The position numbers and the translations under genes were made by a program. Below, piece after piece: positions 1 to 6,526 of a stretch of DNA of 9,552 bases. The notes beneath the pieces were generated by a model. It was not told the DNA's origin, did no database searches, and saw only the letters and a list, made by a program, of their open reading frames with translations. The stretch is taken from NCBI GenBank assembly GCA_024691465.1, contig JAILNO010000143.1, positions 1 through 9,552 of the forward strand, written 5' to 3'. The stretch's first letter is position 1, and each line of letters starts with the position of its first letter. The stretch comes from Pseudobutyrivibrio sp. (GTDB lineage: Bacteria; Bacillota_A; Clostridia; Lachnospirales; Lachnospiraceae).

Positions 1-771
1 TGCTAAGAACTCCTCATAACGATGGAGAACAGTGCAAAATAGTATGGAAACTAAGCCGCATAATACGGCAAAAATGCATACGATAACAGCTGTCTTGATA
101 CTAAAGGTAGGAATAGATGGAATGAGATATTCCTCTGCATGCAGACCGAAATATGTAGCGATGTATCTAGCCACCAGGGATGATATTACGCAAGGAACTA
201 AGGCAGCGTAATGCATAATACCAACAGAGACTACTTCCATTGAAAATATAGCAGCTGCCATAGGTGTGCCAAATAGAGCGGAGAAAGCTGCACTCATTCC
301 ACACATAATCATAGTCTTCTTATTGGTAGGGCTAAGCCTAAGTACTCGACCTATGCCGTTACCTATGGCACCACCCATCTGAAGAGCTGCGCCCTCACGT
401 CCGGCAGAACCACCCACTAAGTGTGTAATTAGTGTTGCTATGAAGATTAGAGGAGCAAGTCTAAATGGCAGACGTTCATCAGACTGTATGGCTGCAATTA
501 CAGTATTAGTTCCGCTATCCTTTACCTTGAGAATCTTCTTATATATAAAGGTAATTATTACAGCGCCCACAGGAAGGAAATATATAATCCACTGATGGCT
601 GGTGCGAGTGCGAATAACGACTTGCATTGCTAATCCAAATGCAGTGGCAAATAGTCCTACGAATATTCCTATGAATATAGATGCTATAGTCCAGCTAATA
701 ACGGACATAGCTCTGTGACCATTATGATCTACCTTATGTAATAGTTTGTTCTTGAATTCTGTATTGTTCAT
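1..771 (-). CDS. CLC-family anion channel/antiporter, N-terminal 257 residues (cut by window edge)
   Basis: This is a polytopic membrane protein that moves chloride or fluoride, probably in exchange for protons. Reading the minus strand from ATG at 771 gives an open frame to the window edge, so the C-terminal third or more is missing. The CLC signature GSAGREGA lies at residues 121-128, with the gating glutamate at 126. FGTPMAAAIFSMEV (167-180) matches the conserved CLC helix that follows. The usual GSGIP anion-site motif is replaced by SGTNTV (86-91). The stretch LPFRLAPLIF plus GGSAGREG resembles the bacterial 'voltage-gated chloride channel' subgroup that includes CLC-F fluoride/proton antiporters; this is from memory, not a search. 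An AGGGG ribosome site lies about 7 bases before the ATG. CLC membership is nearly certain; the ion carried is not. Confidence 0.9.
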   Translation of the reverse strand, partial: MNNTEFKNKLLHKVDHNGHRAMSVISWTIASIFIGIFVGLFATAFGLAMQVVIRTRTSHQWIIYFLPVGAVIITFIYKKILKVKDSGTNTVIAAIQSDERLPFRLAPLIFIATLITHLVGGSAGREGAALQMGGAIGNGIGRVLRLSPTNKKTMIMCGMSAAFSALFGTPMAAAIFSMEVVSVGIMHYAALVPCVISSLVARYIATYFGLHAEEYLIPSIPTFSIKTAVIVCIFAVLCGLVSILFCTVLHRYEEFLA

Positions 772-807
772 GGTTTTCCCCTTAAAATTGCTAATAAATA
801 TGCTATC

Positions 808-836
808 ATTCTATTTCTCTTATCGCAAGTTGTGAG
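808..836 (-). promoter_or_regulatory. Possible sigma-A promoter for the CLC gene
   Basis: On the minus strand, CTCACA (836-831) and TAGAAT (813-808) are 17 bases apart, matching 9 of 12 consensus positions. Transcription would start near 801, leaving a leader of about 30 bases. An overlapping alternative is TTGCGA-17-TAGCAT (828-800). The AT-rich spacer makes chance matches likely. Confidence 0.35.
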
Positions 837-847
837 CAAGAAATACA

Positions 848-876
848 TTGACTTTACAAATGATAAATTAGAAAAT
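848..876 (+). promoter_or_regulatory. Possible sigma-A promoter for the lipid kinase gene
   Basis: TTGACT (848-853), a 17-base spacer and GAAAAT (871-876) match 9 of 12 consensus positions. An alternative is TTTACA-17-TTAAAT (853-881), but its start point would fall almost on the ribosome site at 890. This promoter would sit back to back with that of the CLC gene in the 130 bp divergent spacer. Confidence 0.35.
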
Positions 877-901
877 TAAATCAAAGAATGGAGAGAAATA
901 T

Positions 902-1843
902 ATGAGAAACGTATTTATTGTTAATAAAGCTAGTAGAACAGGGAAAGCTGCTGAACTCTGGGATGAGCTAGAAGCTTATCTTAATGAAAGAGGCATAGAT
1001 TATGAGTTACATGTGACAAAGAAAGCTTATGATGCTACAGAGTTTGCCAAGGAGGCTACATCTTCAGGAGAAGAGGTGGCACTGTTTGTTATGGGCGGCG
1101 ATGGCACATTGAATGAAGCTTTGAATGGAATAGTAGATTTTGAGCGTACCTTTTACACACCTATTCCATCTGGCTCAGCTAATGATTTCGTCAATGGAAT
1201 AGGCCTTGCTGGTACTCCTAAGGAGATACTTGAGAGGGCTATTAGCGATGATGGGTATAGGGCATTTGATATAGGAAGAGTTTCTTATAATAAGGATGGC
1301 AATGATGAGACTAGGCTATTCGGAGTGAGTGCTGGAATAGGAGTGGATGCTTATGTGTGTCTGCAAGCCCTTACCAGCAAGCTTAAGAAATTCTTAAACA
1401 GATTCGGTCTGGGATCTGCCACTTATGGCATCTTAACAGTGGGAGATATTTTTACAATGCCTTTTTCAGATGCAATAGTCACCACTTATTATAAAGGGGA
1501 GCAGAAGGATTATAATCTTAAGAGCACTATATTTGCTGCAGCTATGAATTGTAAGGCTGAGGGCGGTGGTATTCCTATGGCACCTAATGCCACTGCAGAC
1601 TCCGGATGTCTTACTGCTTTTATTGCTCATGATATTAGTAGATTCAAGTGCTTCACCCTGCTTCCTCTGTTAGTAGCTGGAAAGCATATGGGAAAGAAAG
1701 GCTTTGATTTATTAAATTTTGATAAAATGACTATCACTATGGGAGAGGAGATGTGCGTCCATGCAGATGGCGAGCATGTGGGCTTTTTAAAAGAGGTTTC
1801 CTTTGAATGTTTGTCAAAACTTCTTAAAGTTAGAGGTTTCTAA
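902..1843 (+). CDS. Diacylglycerol kinase-family lipid kinase (YegS/DgkB type)
   Basis: This soluble or peripheral lipid kinase uses ATP to phosphorylate diacylglycerol or a related lipid. In Gram-positives, DgkB recycles diacylglycerol left over from lipoteichoic acid and phospholipid turnover. The 313-residue length is typical. The N-terminal catalytic fold starts with VFIVNKAS (4-11). The nucleotide-binding GGDGT motif is at 65-69 and PSGSAND at 89-95, as in DAGK_cat domains. The C-terminal half carries a GGGIPMAPNA segment and the late catalytic-region motif ADGE (288-291). GGAGAG (890-895) lies 6 bases before ATG 902, which supports this start. The gene is divergent from the CLC gene and followed by a separately promoted gene, so it is probably monocistronic. 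No clear terminator follows it. The exact lipid substrate (diacylglycerol, sphingoid base or other) cannot be read from sequence. Confidence 0.92.
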   Translation: MRNVFIVNKASRTGKAAELWDELEAYLNERGIDYELHVTKKAYDATEFAKEATSSGEEVALFVMGGDGTLNEALNGIVDFERTFYTPIPSGSANDFVNGIGLAGTPKEILERAISDDGYRAFDIGRVSYNKDGNDETRLFGVSAGIGVDAYVCLQALTSKLKKFLNRFGLGSATYGILTVGDIFTMPFSDAIVTTYYKGEQKDYNLKSTIFAAAMNCKAEGGGIPMAPNATADSGCLTAFIAHDISRFKCFTLLPLLVAGKHMGKKGFDLLNFDKMTITMGEEMCVHADGEHVGFLKEVSFECLSKLLKVRGF

Positions 1844-1890
1844 TTGATACAAAAGATTAAAAATGTATTAAATTTTTATTAAATGTAATA

Positions 1891-1919
1891 TTGTTATTTA
1901 ATTCACAGATGGGTATAAT
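1891..1919 (+). promoter_or_regulatory. Strong sigma-A promoter of the Trp-rich membrane protein gene
   Basis: TTGTTA (1891-1896) and a perfect TATAAT (1914-1919) are separated by 17 bases in a very AT-rich stretch that could act as an UP element. Transcription should begin near 1926, giving a leader of about 52 bases. Confidence 0.8.
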
Positions 1920-1932
1920 AGAAACCGAGGGA

Positions 1933-1951
1933 TAGAGAATGAGTTTCTCTA
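1933..1951 (+). promoter_or_regulatory. Leader hairpin upstream of the ribosome site
   Basis: TAGAGAA (1933-1939) and TTCTCTA (1945-1951) pair as a 7 bp stem with a 5-base loop. The stem lies near the predicted 5' end of the mRNA and leaves the AAGGAGG ribosome site (1965-1971) free. It might protect the message from decay. It has no T-run after it, so it is not a terminator. Confidence 0.4.
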
Positions 1952-1977
1952 ATTAAATAATTTTAAGGAGGCTGGAT

Positions 1978-3090
1978 ATGATATTCCAAATCAACAGTTT
2001 ATGGCAAGTCATTGGCTGGTGCCTTGTATTTGCTGGACTAATTATTGTTAACGAGATTGGTCGTCGTACTAAGGTTGGCGGTATGATCGTTTTCGTTATC
2101 ATTCCTTTAATTTTAACAGTGTATTTCATCGCTATTCATTGCGGAGCATTCGGTGGCGATTCAAATACAACTATGATGTACATGGACGGATGGTTCCATT
2201 ACTTCAAGCTCTACGCAGCTGATATAGGATGCGTAGGTTTCATGATGATCAAGTACAAGTGGGGCATTGGTAAAGAGAAGTGGTTCGCTTGGTGGCCTTG
2301 GTTCATCGTTTCAGCTAACATCATGATTGCTAATGTTTCTGATATGGAGTCTGCTCTTGCAGCTTATAAGATTGCTGGCGACCTTTCAGGTGCATGGTGG
2401 TGCTCTAACGAGGGTGTATTCATCTATGGTGGATGGTGGAATGTTGTTAATGCTGTAGCAGGTCTTATCAACATCTTCTGTATGACAGGTTGTGTTCACC
2501 TATACACATCTAAGGATAAGAATCAGTCAGATATGCTTTGGCCAGATATGACTGTTTGGTTCATAATTGCATATGATGTATGGAACTTCGAATATACATA
2601 TTTGAACCTTCCTACACACTCATGGTACTGTGGTGTTGCACTTCTTCTTGCTCCTACATTTGCTAACGCACTTTGGAACAAGGGTGCATGGATTCAGAAC
2701 CGTGCTAACACACTTGCTATTTGGTGTATGTGGGCTCAGATGGTACCTCTCTTCCAGCTTAGCGGAACATTCGCAGCTGCACTTCCACGTGTATACGGTG
2801 GTGCTAAGGAAGCTGGTATTACAACTATGGATCTCTATGCTAAGGCTATTGAGCTTTATAATGCAGGTCAGGGTAAGACTACAGCTGCTGGTGATGCAAT
2901 TGCTAGCATGGGTATTACAGCTGATCCATCTATGCAGAGCTTCGTTGCAATGCTTGCATTATTCATCAATATTCTTTGCATCTCAGTTATTATTAAGAGA
3001 TCTATCGCTAACAAGCAGAACCCATACTCTAACGAAGTATTCGTTGGAACAAAGGATTACGAAGAGGCACTTGCTCGTGCAGTTAAGTAA
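1978..3090 (+). CDS. Tryptophan-rich multi-pass membrane protein, probable DUF5692 family
   Basis: Function is unknown. The 370-residue protein appears to have eight or nine membrane segments, roughly at 9-27, 35-55, 74-92, 103-120, 152-172, 188-206, 217-233, 243-262 and 320-339. No signal peptide or catalytic motif was recognised. Tryptophan is strikingly frequent: 20 residues, about 5.4 percent, including WFAWWPW (102-108) and the pairs at 140-141 and 153-154. I recall similar proteins being filed as DUF5692, but could not search. Translation should be efficient: AAGGAGG (1965-1971) is 6 bases from ATG 1978. Codon choice favours TTC, TAC, AAC, CTT and GGT, unlike the kinase before it or the operon after it, and like alaS. 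With its own near-consensus promoter and strong terminator, it is likely a highly expressed single-gene unit. Confidence 0.75.
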   Translation: MIFQINSLWQVIGWCLVFAGLIIVNEIGRRTKVGGMIVFVIIPLILTVYFIAIHCGAFGGDSNTTMMYMDGWFHYFKLYAADIGCVGFMMIKYKWGIGKEKWFAWWPWFIVSANIMIANVSDMESALAAYKIAGDLSGAWWCSNEGVFIYGGWWNVVNAVAGLINIFCMTGCVHLYTSKDKNQSDMLWPDMTVWFIIAYDVWNFEYTYLNLPTHSWYCGVALLLAPTFANALWNKGAWIQNRANTLAIWCMWAQMVPLFQLSGTFAAALPRVYGGAKEAGITTMDLYAKAIELYNAGQGKTTAAGDAIASMGITADPSMQSFVAMLALFINILCISVIIKRSIANKQNPYSNEVFVGTKDYEEALARAVK

Positions 3091-3102
3091 TTAGATTATT
3101 GT

Positions 3103-3134
3103 AGGACATCCACTTTACGTGGATGTCCTTTTTT
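3103..3134 (+). terminator. Rho-independent terminator after the Trp-rich membrane protein
   Basis: AGGACATCCAC (3103-3113) pairs perfectly with GTGGATGTCCT (3119-3129) around a 5-base loop, followed by six T residues (3129-3134). The 11 bp stem starts 12 bases after the stop codon. It should isolate the upstream gene from the operon that follows. Confidence 0.95.
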
Positions 3135-3166
3135 AATTATGCTAAAATAATTGCAGGAGGATAGTG

Positions 3167-3937
3167 ATGACCAAAGTATATTATTTAATGCATAGTAGCT
3201 TTATAGTAGAGCTTCAGGATAGATATTTGTTATTCGATTACTTCGACAAGAATCAAGTTACATCTACAGTAGATTACAAGGGAGGATTGCCTCTTCTTGA
3301 CGATTCTAAGCATCTATATGTGTTTGCCAGCAATAACCGCAAGGATCACTATACTGATGAGGTTCTTAACTGGGCTAAGGATAGAGATAATATTACCTAT
3401 ATATTTTCAAAGGATATTAAGATTTCTAATGGATTATTGGGAGGTATTCTCTCAGGCGGGACTCCTGATTATTTAAAAGGTAAGATGCACAGAGTATCTT
3501 CTATGAGTAAGTATGAAATAGATGATATGACAATTGAGACCCTCAGGTCTACTGAGGCAGGAGTTTCTTTTGTAATTAATGTATGTGATCTCAATATATA
3601 TTACGCTGGAAATAACAATTGGTGGAATGCTGAGGGACGAGGCGAGCTATATGCTGAGCAATATGGCAGGGAATATAAGAGGAGCCTGAGGCCGTATTTA
3701 AATAGACACTTTGATTTAGCCTTTGTATTACTTGATTCTCGTATGGGTGAGGATGGATATTATCTAGGTTTAGATTATTTTATTAAGAATATCGATTGTG
3801 AGTGTATTTTTCCTATGCAGATGTGGGGAGATTATAAGTGGATTGATAGATTCAAATCCAGACCGGATATATCTACGCTACGGGATAGGGTAATTGATAT
3901 AGATAGAGAGAATATGATATTTGAATTAGAGGACTAG
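3167..3937 (+). CDS. Metallo-beta-lactamase-fold protein with degenerate metal site
   Basis: The 256-residue protein follows the pattern of clostridial UlaG-like metallo-beta-lactamase-fold hydrolases: an N-terminal strand with MHSSF, LLFDYF (21-26), VFAS (52-55), STEAG (128-132), IYYAG (144-148), FVLLDSR (186-192) and FPMQMWGDY (215-223). The metal-binding positions are mostly lost. The expected SHxHxDH reads SNNRKDH (55-61), so two His become Asn56 and Arg58. The AGD motif reads AGN (Asn149), and the FPMH motif reads FPMQ (Gln218). Asp60, His61 and Asp190 remain. It is therefore probably a pseudoenzyme with a binding or regulatory role. ATG 3167 is preferred over GTG 3164 because AGGAGG (3155-3160) is then 6 bases away rather than 3. 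It is first in a four-gene operon. The relative motifs are recalled, not aligned. Confidence 0.8.
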   Translation: MTKVYYLMHSSFIVELQDRYLLFDYFDKNQVTSTVDYKGGLPLLDDSKHLYVFASNNRKDHYTDEVLNWAKDRDNITYIFSKDIKISNGLLGGILSGGTPDYLKGKMHRVSSMSKYEIDDMTIETLRSTEAGVSFVINVCDLNIYYAGNNNWWNAEGRGELYAEQYGREYKRSLRPYLNRHFDLAFVLLDSRMGEDGYYLGLDYFIKNIDCECIFPMQMWGDYKWIDRFKSRPDISTLRDRVIDIDRENMIFELED

Positions 3938-3938
3938 A

Positions 3939-4778
3939 ATGGTATTTAGTAAGAGCTTGACTCCGGAGGAATTTAATCCGGAGGTTATAATGAACTCGGG
4001 GCAGGTCTTTAGGATGACTAAGGAGACTAAGGGTAAGGACGGTTATTCAGATACTTACAGCGCCTGTTCTGGAAATAATGACGTATATTTTTATTTGAAT
4101 CGTGATACAGATACATGGGATTTTGTATGTGAAGAGGATCAGTGGGATTTCTGGCAGAGATACTTTGACTTCGACACAGATTATAAGTTATATAACGACA
4201 TCATTAGGAAAAGTGACGATGTATTTTTAAATGAGTCTCTCAAGGATTCTTTTGGCATGAGGATCCTTAGGCAGGATTTGTGGGAAGTGTTTATTTCATA
4301 CGTTATTTCTCAGAATAATAATATTCCTAAGATTAAGAAATCAATTAAGATTCTGTGTGAAAGATACTCGGATGGCATACATTTCCCTACGGCAGATAAG
4401 CTGGCTTATATACCTGAAGAAGAGTTGATGGATGGCACCGCCTTAGGTTATAGGGCTAGTTATATCATCGGTATCTCTAAACAGGTGGTTGATGGTGCTT
4501 TAGATATTGAGGCTATTAGTGCATTGCCTTATGATGAGGCTATGAGTCAGCTGCTTGCTATCAAGGGGGTAGGTCCTAAGGTCGCTAATTGTATTATGCT
4601 TTATGGATTCCATTTTATGGAGAGCTATCCTATTGATACATGGATGAAGAAGATTATTAATGAGGACTATAGCAACTATTCTAAGGATGATTATCTAGAT
4701 TATATTAATGGGTCATATCCTGGTTACCAGGGCTATGTGCAACAGTTGCAGTTCTATCATAAGAGAAAGAAGAAATAA
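3939..4778 (+). CDS. OGG1-type 8-oxoguanine DNA glycosylase/AP lyase
   Basis: This is a base-excision repair enzyme that should remove 8-oxoguanine from DNA and nick the abasic site. The 279 residues follow the OGG1 plan. The N-terminal OGG domain carries GQVFR (21-25, like GQSFR in OGG1). SQNNNI (124-129) matches the SNNNI damage-recognition segment, and GYRASYI (170-176) resembles GYRARY. The helix-hairpin-helix GVGPKVA (210-216) includes the likely Schiff-base Lys214, and the catalytic Asp233 sits in PID (231-233). GYQGYVQQLQF (262-272) matches the OGG1 C-terminal region. The start is one base after the preceding stop codon, with AGAGGA (3928-3933) inside the upstream gene, so translation is probably coupled. 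AlkA-type alkylbase glycosylase is the alternative, but the Lys/Asp pair favours OGG. Confidence 0.9.
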   Translation: MVFSKSLTPEEFNPEVIMNSGQVFRMTKETKGKDGYSDTYSACSGNNDVYFYLNRDTDTWDFVCEEDQWDFWQRYFDFDTDYKLYNDIIRKSDDVFLNESLKDSFGMRILRQDLWEVFISYVISQNNNIPKIKKSIKILCERYSDGIHFPTADKLAYIPEEELMDGTALGYRASYIIGISKQVVDGALDIEAISALPYDEAMSQLLAIKGVGPKVANCIMLYGFHFMESYPIDTWMKKIINEDYSNYSKDDYLDYINGSYPGYQGYVQQLQFYHKRKKK

Positions 4779-4781
4779 GCC

Positions 4782-5498
4782 ATGATTAATGTGTTTAAGT
4801 CTTTTGTAAATGCTTTCGCAGAGTATTCTTTTATGCCTCTTCCTTTTTACGAGGATGAAGGGGACAGATACAAGTATATATTTGTGCCTTTAATTGGTGC
4901 TATTATTTCTGTGATTTCTTACGTTTGGTTTTTGATTGGCTGGCACAGTAGATTTAATGATGTATCAATTGCGCTAGGTGTACTTCTGGTGGCAGGTATT
5001 GTTACTGGCGGCAGGCATATACTGGGGTTCATTGATTATATTGATGGGATTCCTACATACAAGTATAGATTTAAGACATGGAAGGACAGCAGTCATAGGG
5101 GAGTGTTTAGATTTATAGTGGCGCTTTCCATGTGGTTCATTGCCATGCTTAACACATATAACTATATGTTTCCTTTATTGTTTGCAGGGTTTGTTTTTTC
5201 AAGAATTTATATTGGGCTTCTCAGTTCCCTATTCAATGAGTCCACCAATCAGAGTAGATGGACAGTTGCATTTTTGATTATTGGTTATGTTATACTCAAT
5301 ATAATGTTGTATCTAGAGTTTGAGCATCTTGTTATATGTCCTATTCTTTTTACCTTTTTTACATTCTTGGGATATATCAATAAATTCAGGAAGACCACCG
5401 ATGAGATGCTACCGCTTTTAGAGGATGATTATATTATCACTTCGGAGACAGCGTGGGTATTTTCTGCGGCTATGGTTAGCTTTATCTTGTCACTATAA
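4782..5498 (+). CDS. Divergent CobS-like membrane protein (cobalamin ribazoletransferase family)
   Basis: Canonical CobS joins adenosylcobinamide-GDP to alpha-ribazole in the membrane, the last assembly step of cobalamin. The 238 residues are slightly short for the family (about 250). The N-terminal pattern FMPLPF (17-22) plus FVPLIGA (34-40), then TGGRH (75-79), IDYIDG (84-89) and WKDS (100-103) line up with the TGGxHLDGLADTxDG and KDSRxG motifs of CobS. The first Asp of HLDG is replaced by Leu81, the Arg of KDSR by Ser104, and the C-terminal TGDT segment reads TTDE (205-208). Roughly six membrane segments are expected. The start follows the glycosylase stop by 3 bases with no strong ribosome site, suggesting coupled translation. 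Whether it still acts on cobamides is uncertain. Family placement rests on motif order and on the CbiB-like neighbour. Confidence 0.7.
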   Translation: MINVFKSFVNAFAEYSFMPLPFYEDEGDRYKYIFVPLIGAIISVISYVWFLIGWHSRFNDVSIALGVLLVAGIVTGGRHILGFIDYIDGIPTYKYRFKTWKDSSHRGVFRFIVALSMWFIAMLNTYNYMFPLLFAGFVFSRIYIGLLSSLFNESTNQSRWTVAFLIIGYVILNIMLYLEFEHLVICPILFTFFTFLGYINKFRKTTDEMLPLLEDDYIITSETAWVFSAAMVSFILSL

Positions 5499-5514
5499 AT
5501 TATGGGGATGAATA

Positions 5515-6429
5515 ATGTTTAAGTATCATATTTTAGCGCTTTTTATAGGCACTATTTTGGATTATTGTTTTGGAAGATTATATAGTTTGTGGAATCCATT
5601 TGATTCCATTAGAGCTTTGATAAAGTACTTGGACAGAGCGCTTCTAGGGGATGAGATTATTCTACTTGAGCCTGGCAAGCAGAGGACTTTAGGTCTTTGG
5701 TTGGTAATAATAGTACTTTTGCCGGTGTTTGCTCTTTCTGCTTTTTTCACGATGCTTAGTTATGAGATTGCCCCTTTTGTGGGGGTGATTTTTGAAGCCT
5801 TCGCCAGTTATCTATGCCTGGAGGGGCATCGTATCTTTTTCGGAGCTAAGGGCGTAATGGATGATTACTATGGTCATGGGCTTAAGGCTATGAACTACTC
5901 AGCATCCCTTCTTACTGGCAGAGATATTGAGGATTGTACTAAAGAACAGGTTACTGAAGAGGTTATCACTTATGTGGCTAATGAATCATCGGATTCGGTT
6001 CTGTCGCCACTTTTTATTATGTTTCTGTTTGGCCCAGTGGGAGGATTCTTATATCGCACCATAGATATCATCGATGGAGAGATAGGCCATAAGGACAAAA
6101 GATACGCTGATTTCGGATATTATGTCGCTAGGATAGATACTTTGATTGACTATATTCCTGGAAGGATTAGTGGCGCAGTGGCGCTACTTGCCACCAAGTA
6201 TACCTTCGGTTCATTTAATAGCAAGAATGCCAGGTATATCCATCTTAGAGACAGGAACAAGGCTATATCAGTATATGCAGGTGCTCTCAATATTAGTTTG
6301 AAGCATGGAACTGTGGGAGATATGGATGCTAATCCAGAGCCTAGGCTTATTAGAGAGGCAGTTTACCTTTTGAGAAATTCTTTTATTATTTGGCAAGTTT
6401 TTCTGTTAATTTTATTAGTATTTTTCTGA
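5515..6429 (+). CDS. Divergent CbiB-like membrane protein (adenosylcobinamide-phosphate synthase family)
   Basis: Canonical CbiB (CobD in aerobes) attaches aminopropanol phosphate to adenosylcobyric acid. The 304 residues match family length and motif order: TGRD (134-137, VGRD in CbiB), VANESSDSVLSPLF (154-167), DIIDGEIGHK (184-193), RYADFG (196-201), ARIDTLIDYIPGR (205-217) and YAGALNISL (254-262). Several residues I recall as near-invariant differ. ENxxDG reads NESSDS, NTLDSMVG reads DIIDGEIG, the N-terminal GDP reads GRL (20-22), and the LGG after AGALGI is missing. Terminal hydrophobic segments at about 5-20, 60-80 and 290-304 fit a membrane protein. GGGGA (5504-5508) is 6 bases before ATG 5515. 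It is the last gene of the operon; no terminator was seen after it. Homology is fairly clear, conserved activity is not. Confidence 0.75.
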   Translation: MFKYHILALFIGTILDYCFGRLYSLWNPFDSIRALIKYLDRALLGDEIILLEPGKQRTLGLWLVIIVLLPVFALSAFFTMLSYEIAPFVGVIFEAFASYLCLEGHRIFFGAKGVMDDYYGHGLKAMNYSASLLTGRDIEDCTKEQVTEEVITYVANESSDSVLSPLFIMFLFGPVGGFLYRTIDIIDGEIGHKDKRYADFGYYVARIDTLIDYIPGRISGAVALLATKYTFGSFNSKNARYIHLRDRNKAISVYAGALNISLKHGTVGDMDANPEPRLIREAVYLLRNSFIIWQVFLLILLVFF

Positions 6430-6460
6430 AATACTGGTGGAATTTAAAAATACTTTGGAT

Positions 6461-6466
6461 TATAAT
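6461..6466 (+). promoter_or_regulatory. Candidate -10 element for the small-protein/alaS unit
   Basis: A perfect TATAAT (6461-6466) stands 60 bases before the small ORF, but no good -35 lies 16-18 bases upstream. The imperfect arms TACTTTGG (6451-6458) and CCAAGTA (6471-6477) flank it, which could suit a regulator that helps or blocks polymerase. The leader is too short for a T-box. Confidence 0.45.
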
Positions 6467-6526
6467 TTAACCAAGTATGTAATACGGTTTAATTGGCTAT
6501 AAATTTTGTGATTAGGAGGAATTGCT

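Noticed and set aside
772..901. Fluoride (crcB-type) riboswitch before the CLC gene
   Set aside because: The AT-rich 130 bp spacer shows none of the conserved GGNGAUGG or GCUGAUG-like segments on the minus strand as read by eye.
2630..3094. A 154-codon open frame inside the Trp-rich membrane protein gene
   Set aside because: It is out of frame with a clear, codon-optimised gene, has no ribosome site, and gives a low-complexity Leu/His/Ser-rich product. The shorter open frames inside alaS and the CbiB-like gene, on both strands, were dropped for the same reasons.
3140..3148. Extended -10 (TGcTAAAAT) just before the MBL-fold gene
   Set aside because: Its start point would fall near 3155, on the ribosome site itself, and the matching -35 would lie in the terminator stem. 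It is weak evidence; the operon promoter is therefore unidentified.
3091..3166. Cobalamin riboswitch for the CobS/CbiB-like operon
   Set aside because: The leader holds only the upstream terminator and a ribosome site. There is no room for a B12 riboswitch, and the gaps inside the operon are 1-16 bases.
3164..3166. GTG as start of the MBL-fold protein
   Set aside because: It would be only 3 bases from AGGAGG. The adjacent ATG at 3167 has the normal 6-base spacing.
3962..3985. Repeated TCCGGAGG near the start of the glycosylase gene
   Set aside because: The two copies encode Pro-Glu pairs in frame and look like a chance codon repeat. No site-specific function is supported.
6430..6526. T-box leader for alaS
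   Set aside because: The region is under 100 bases, has no TGGN-type conserved T-box sequence recognisable by eye and no terminator hairpin with a T-run.
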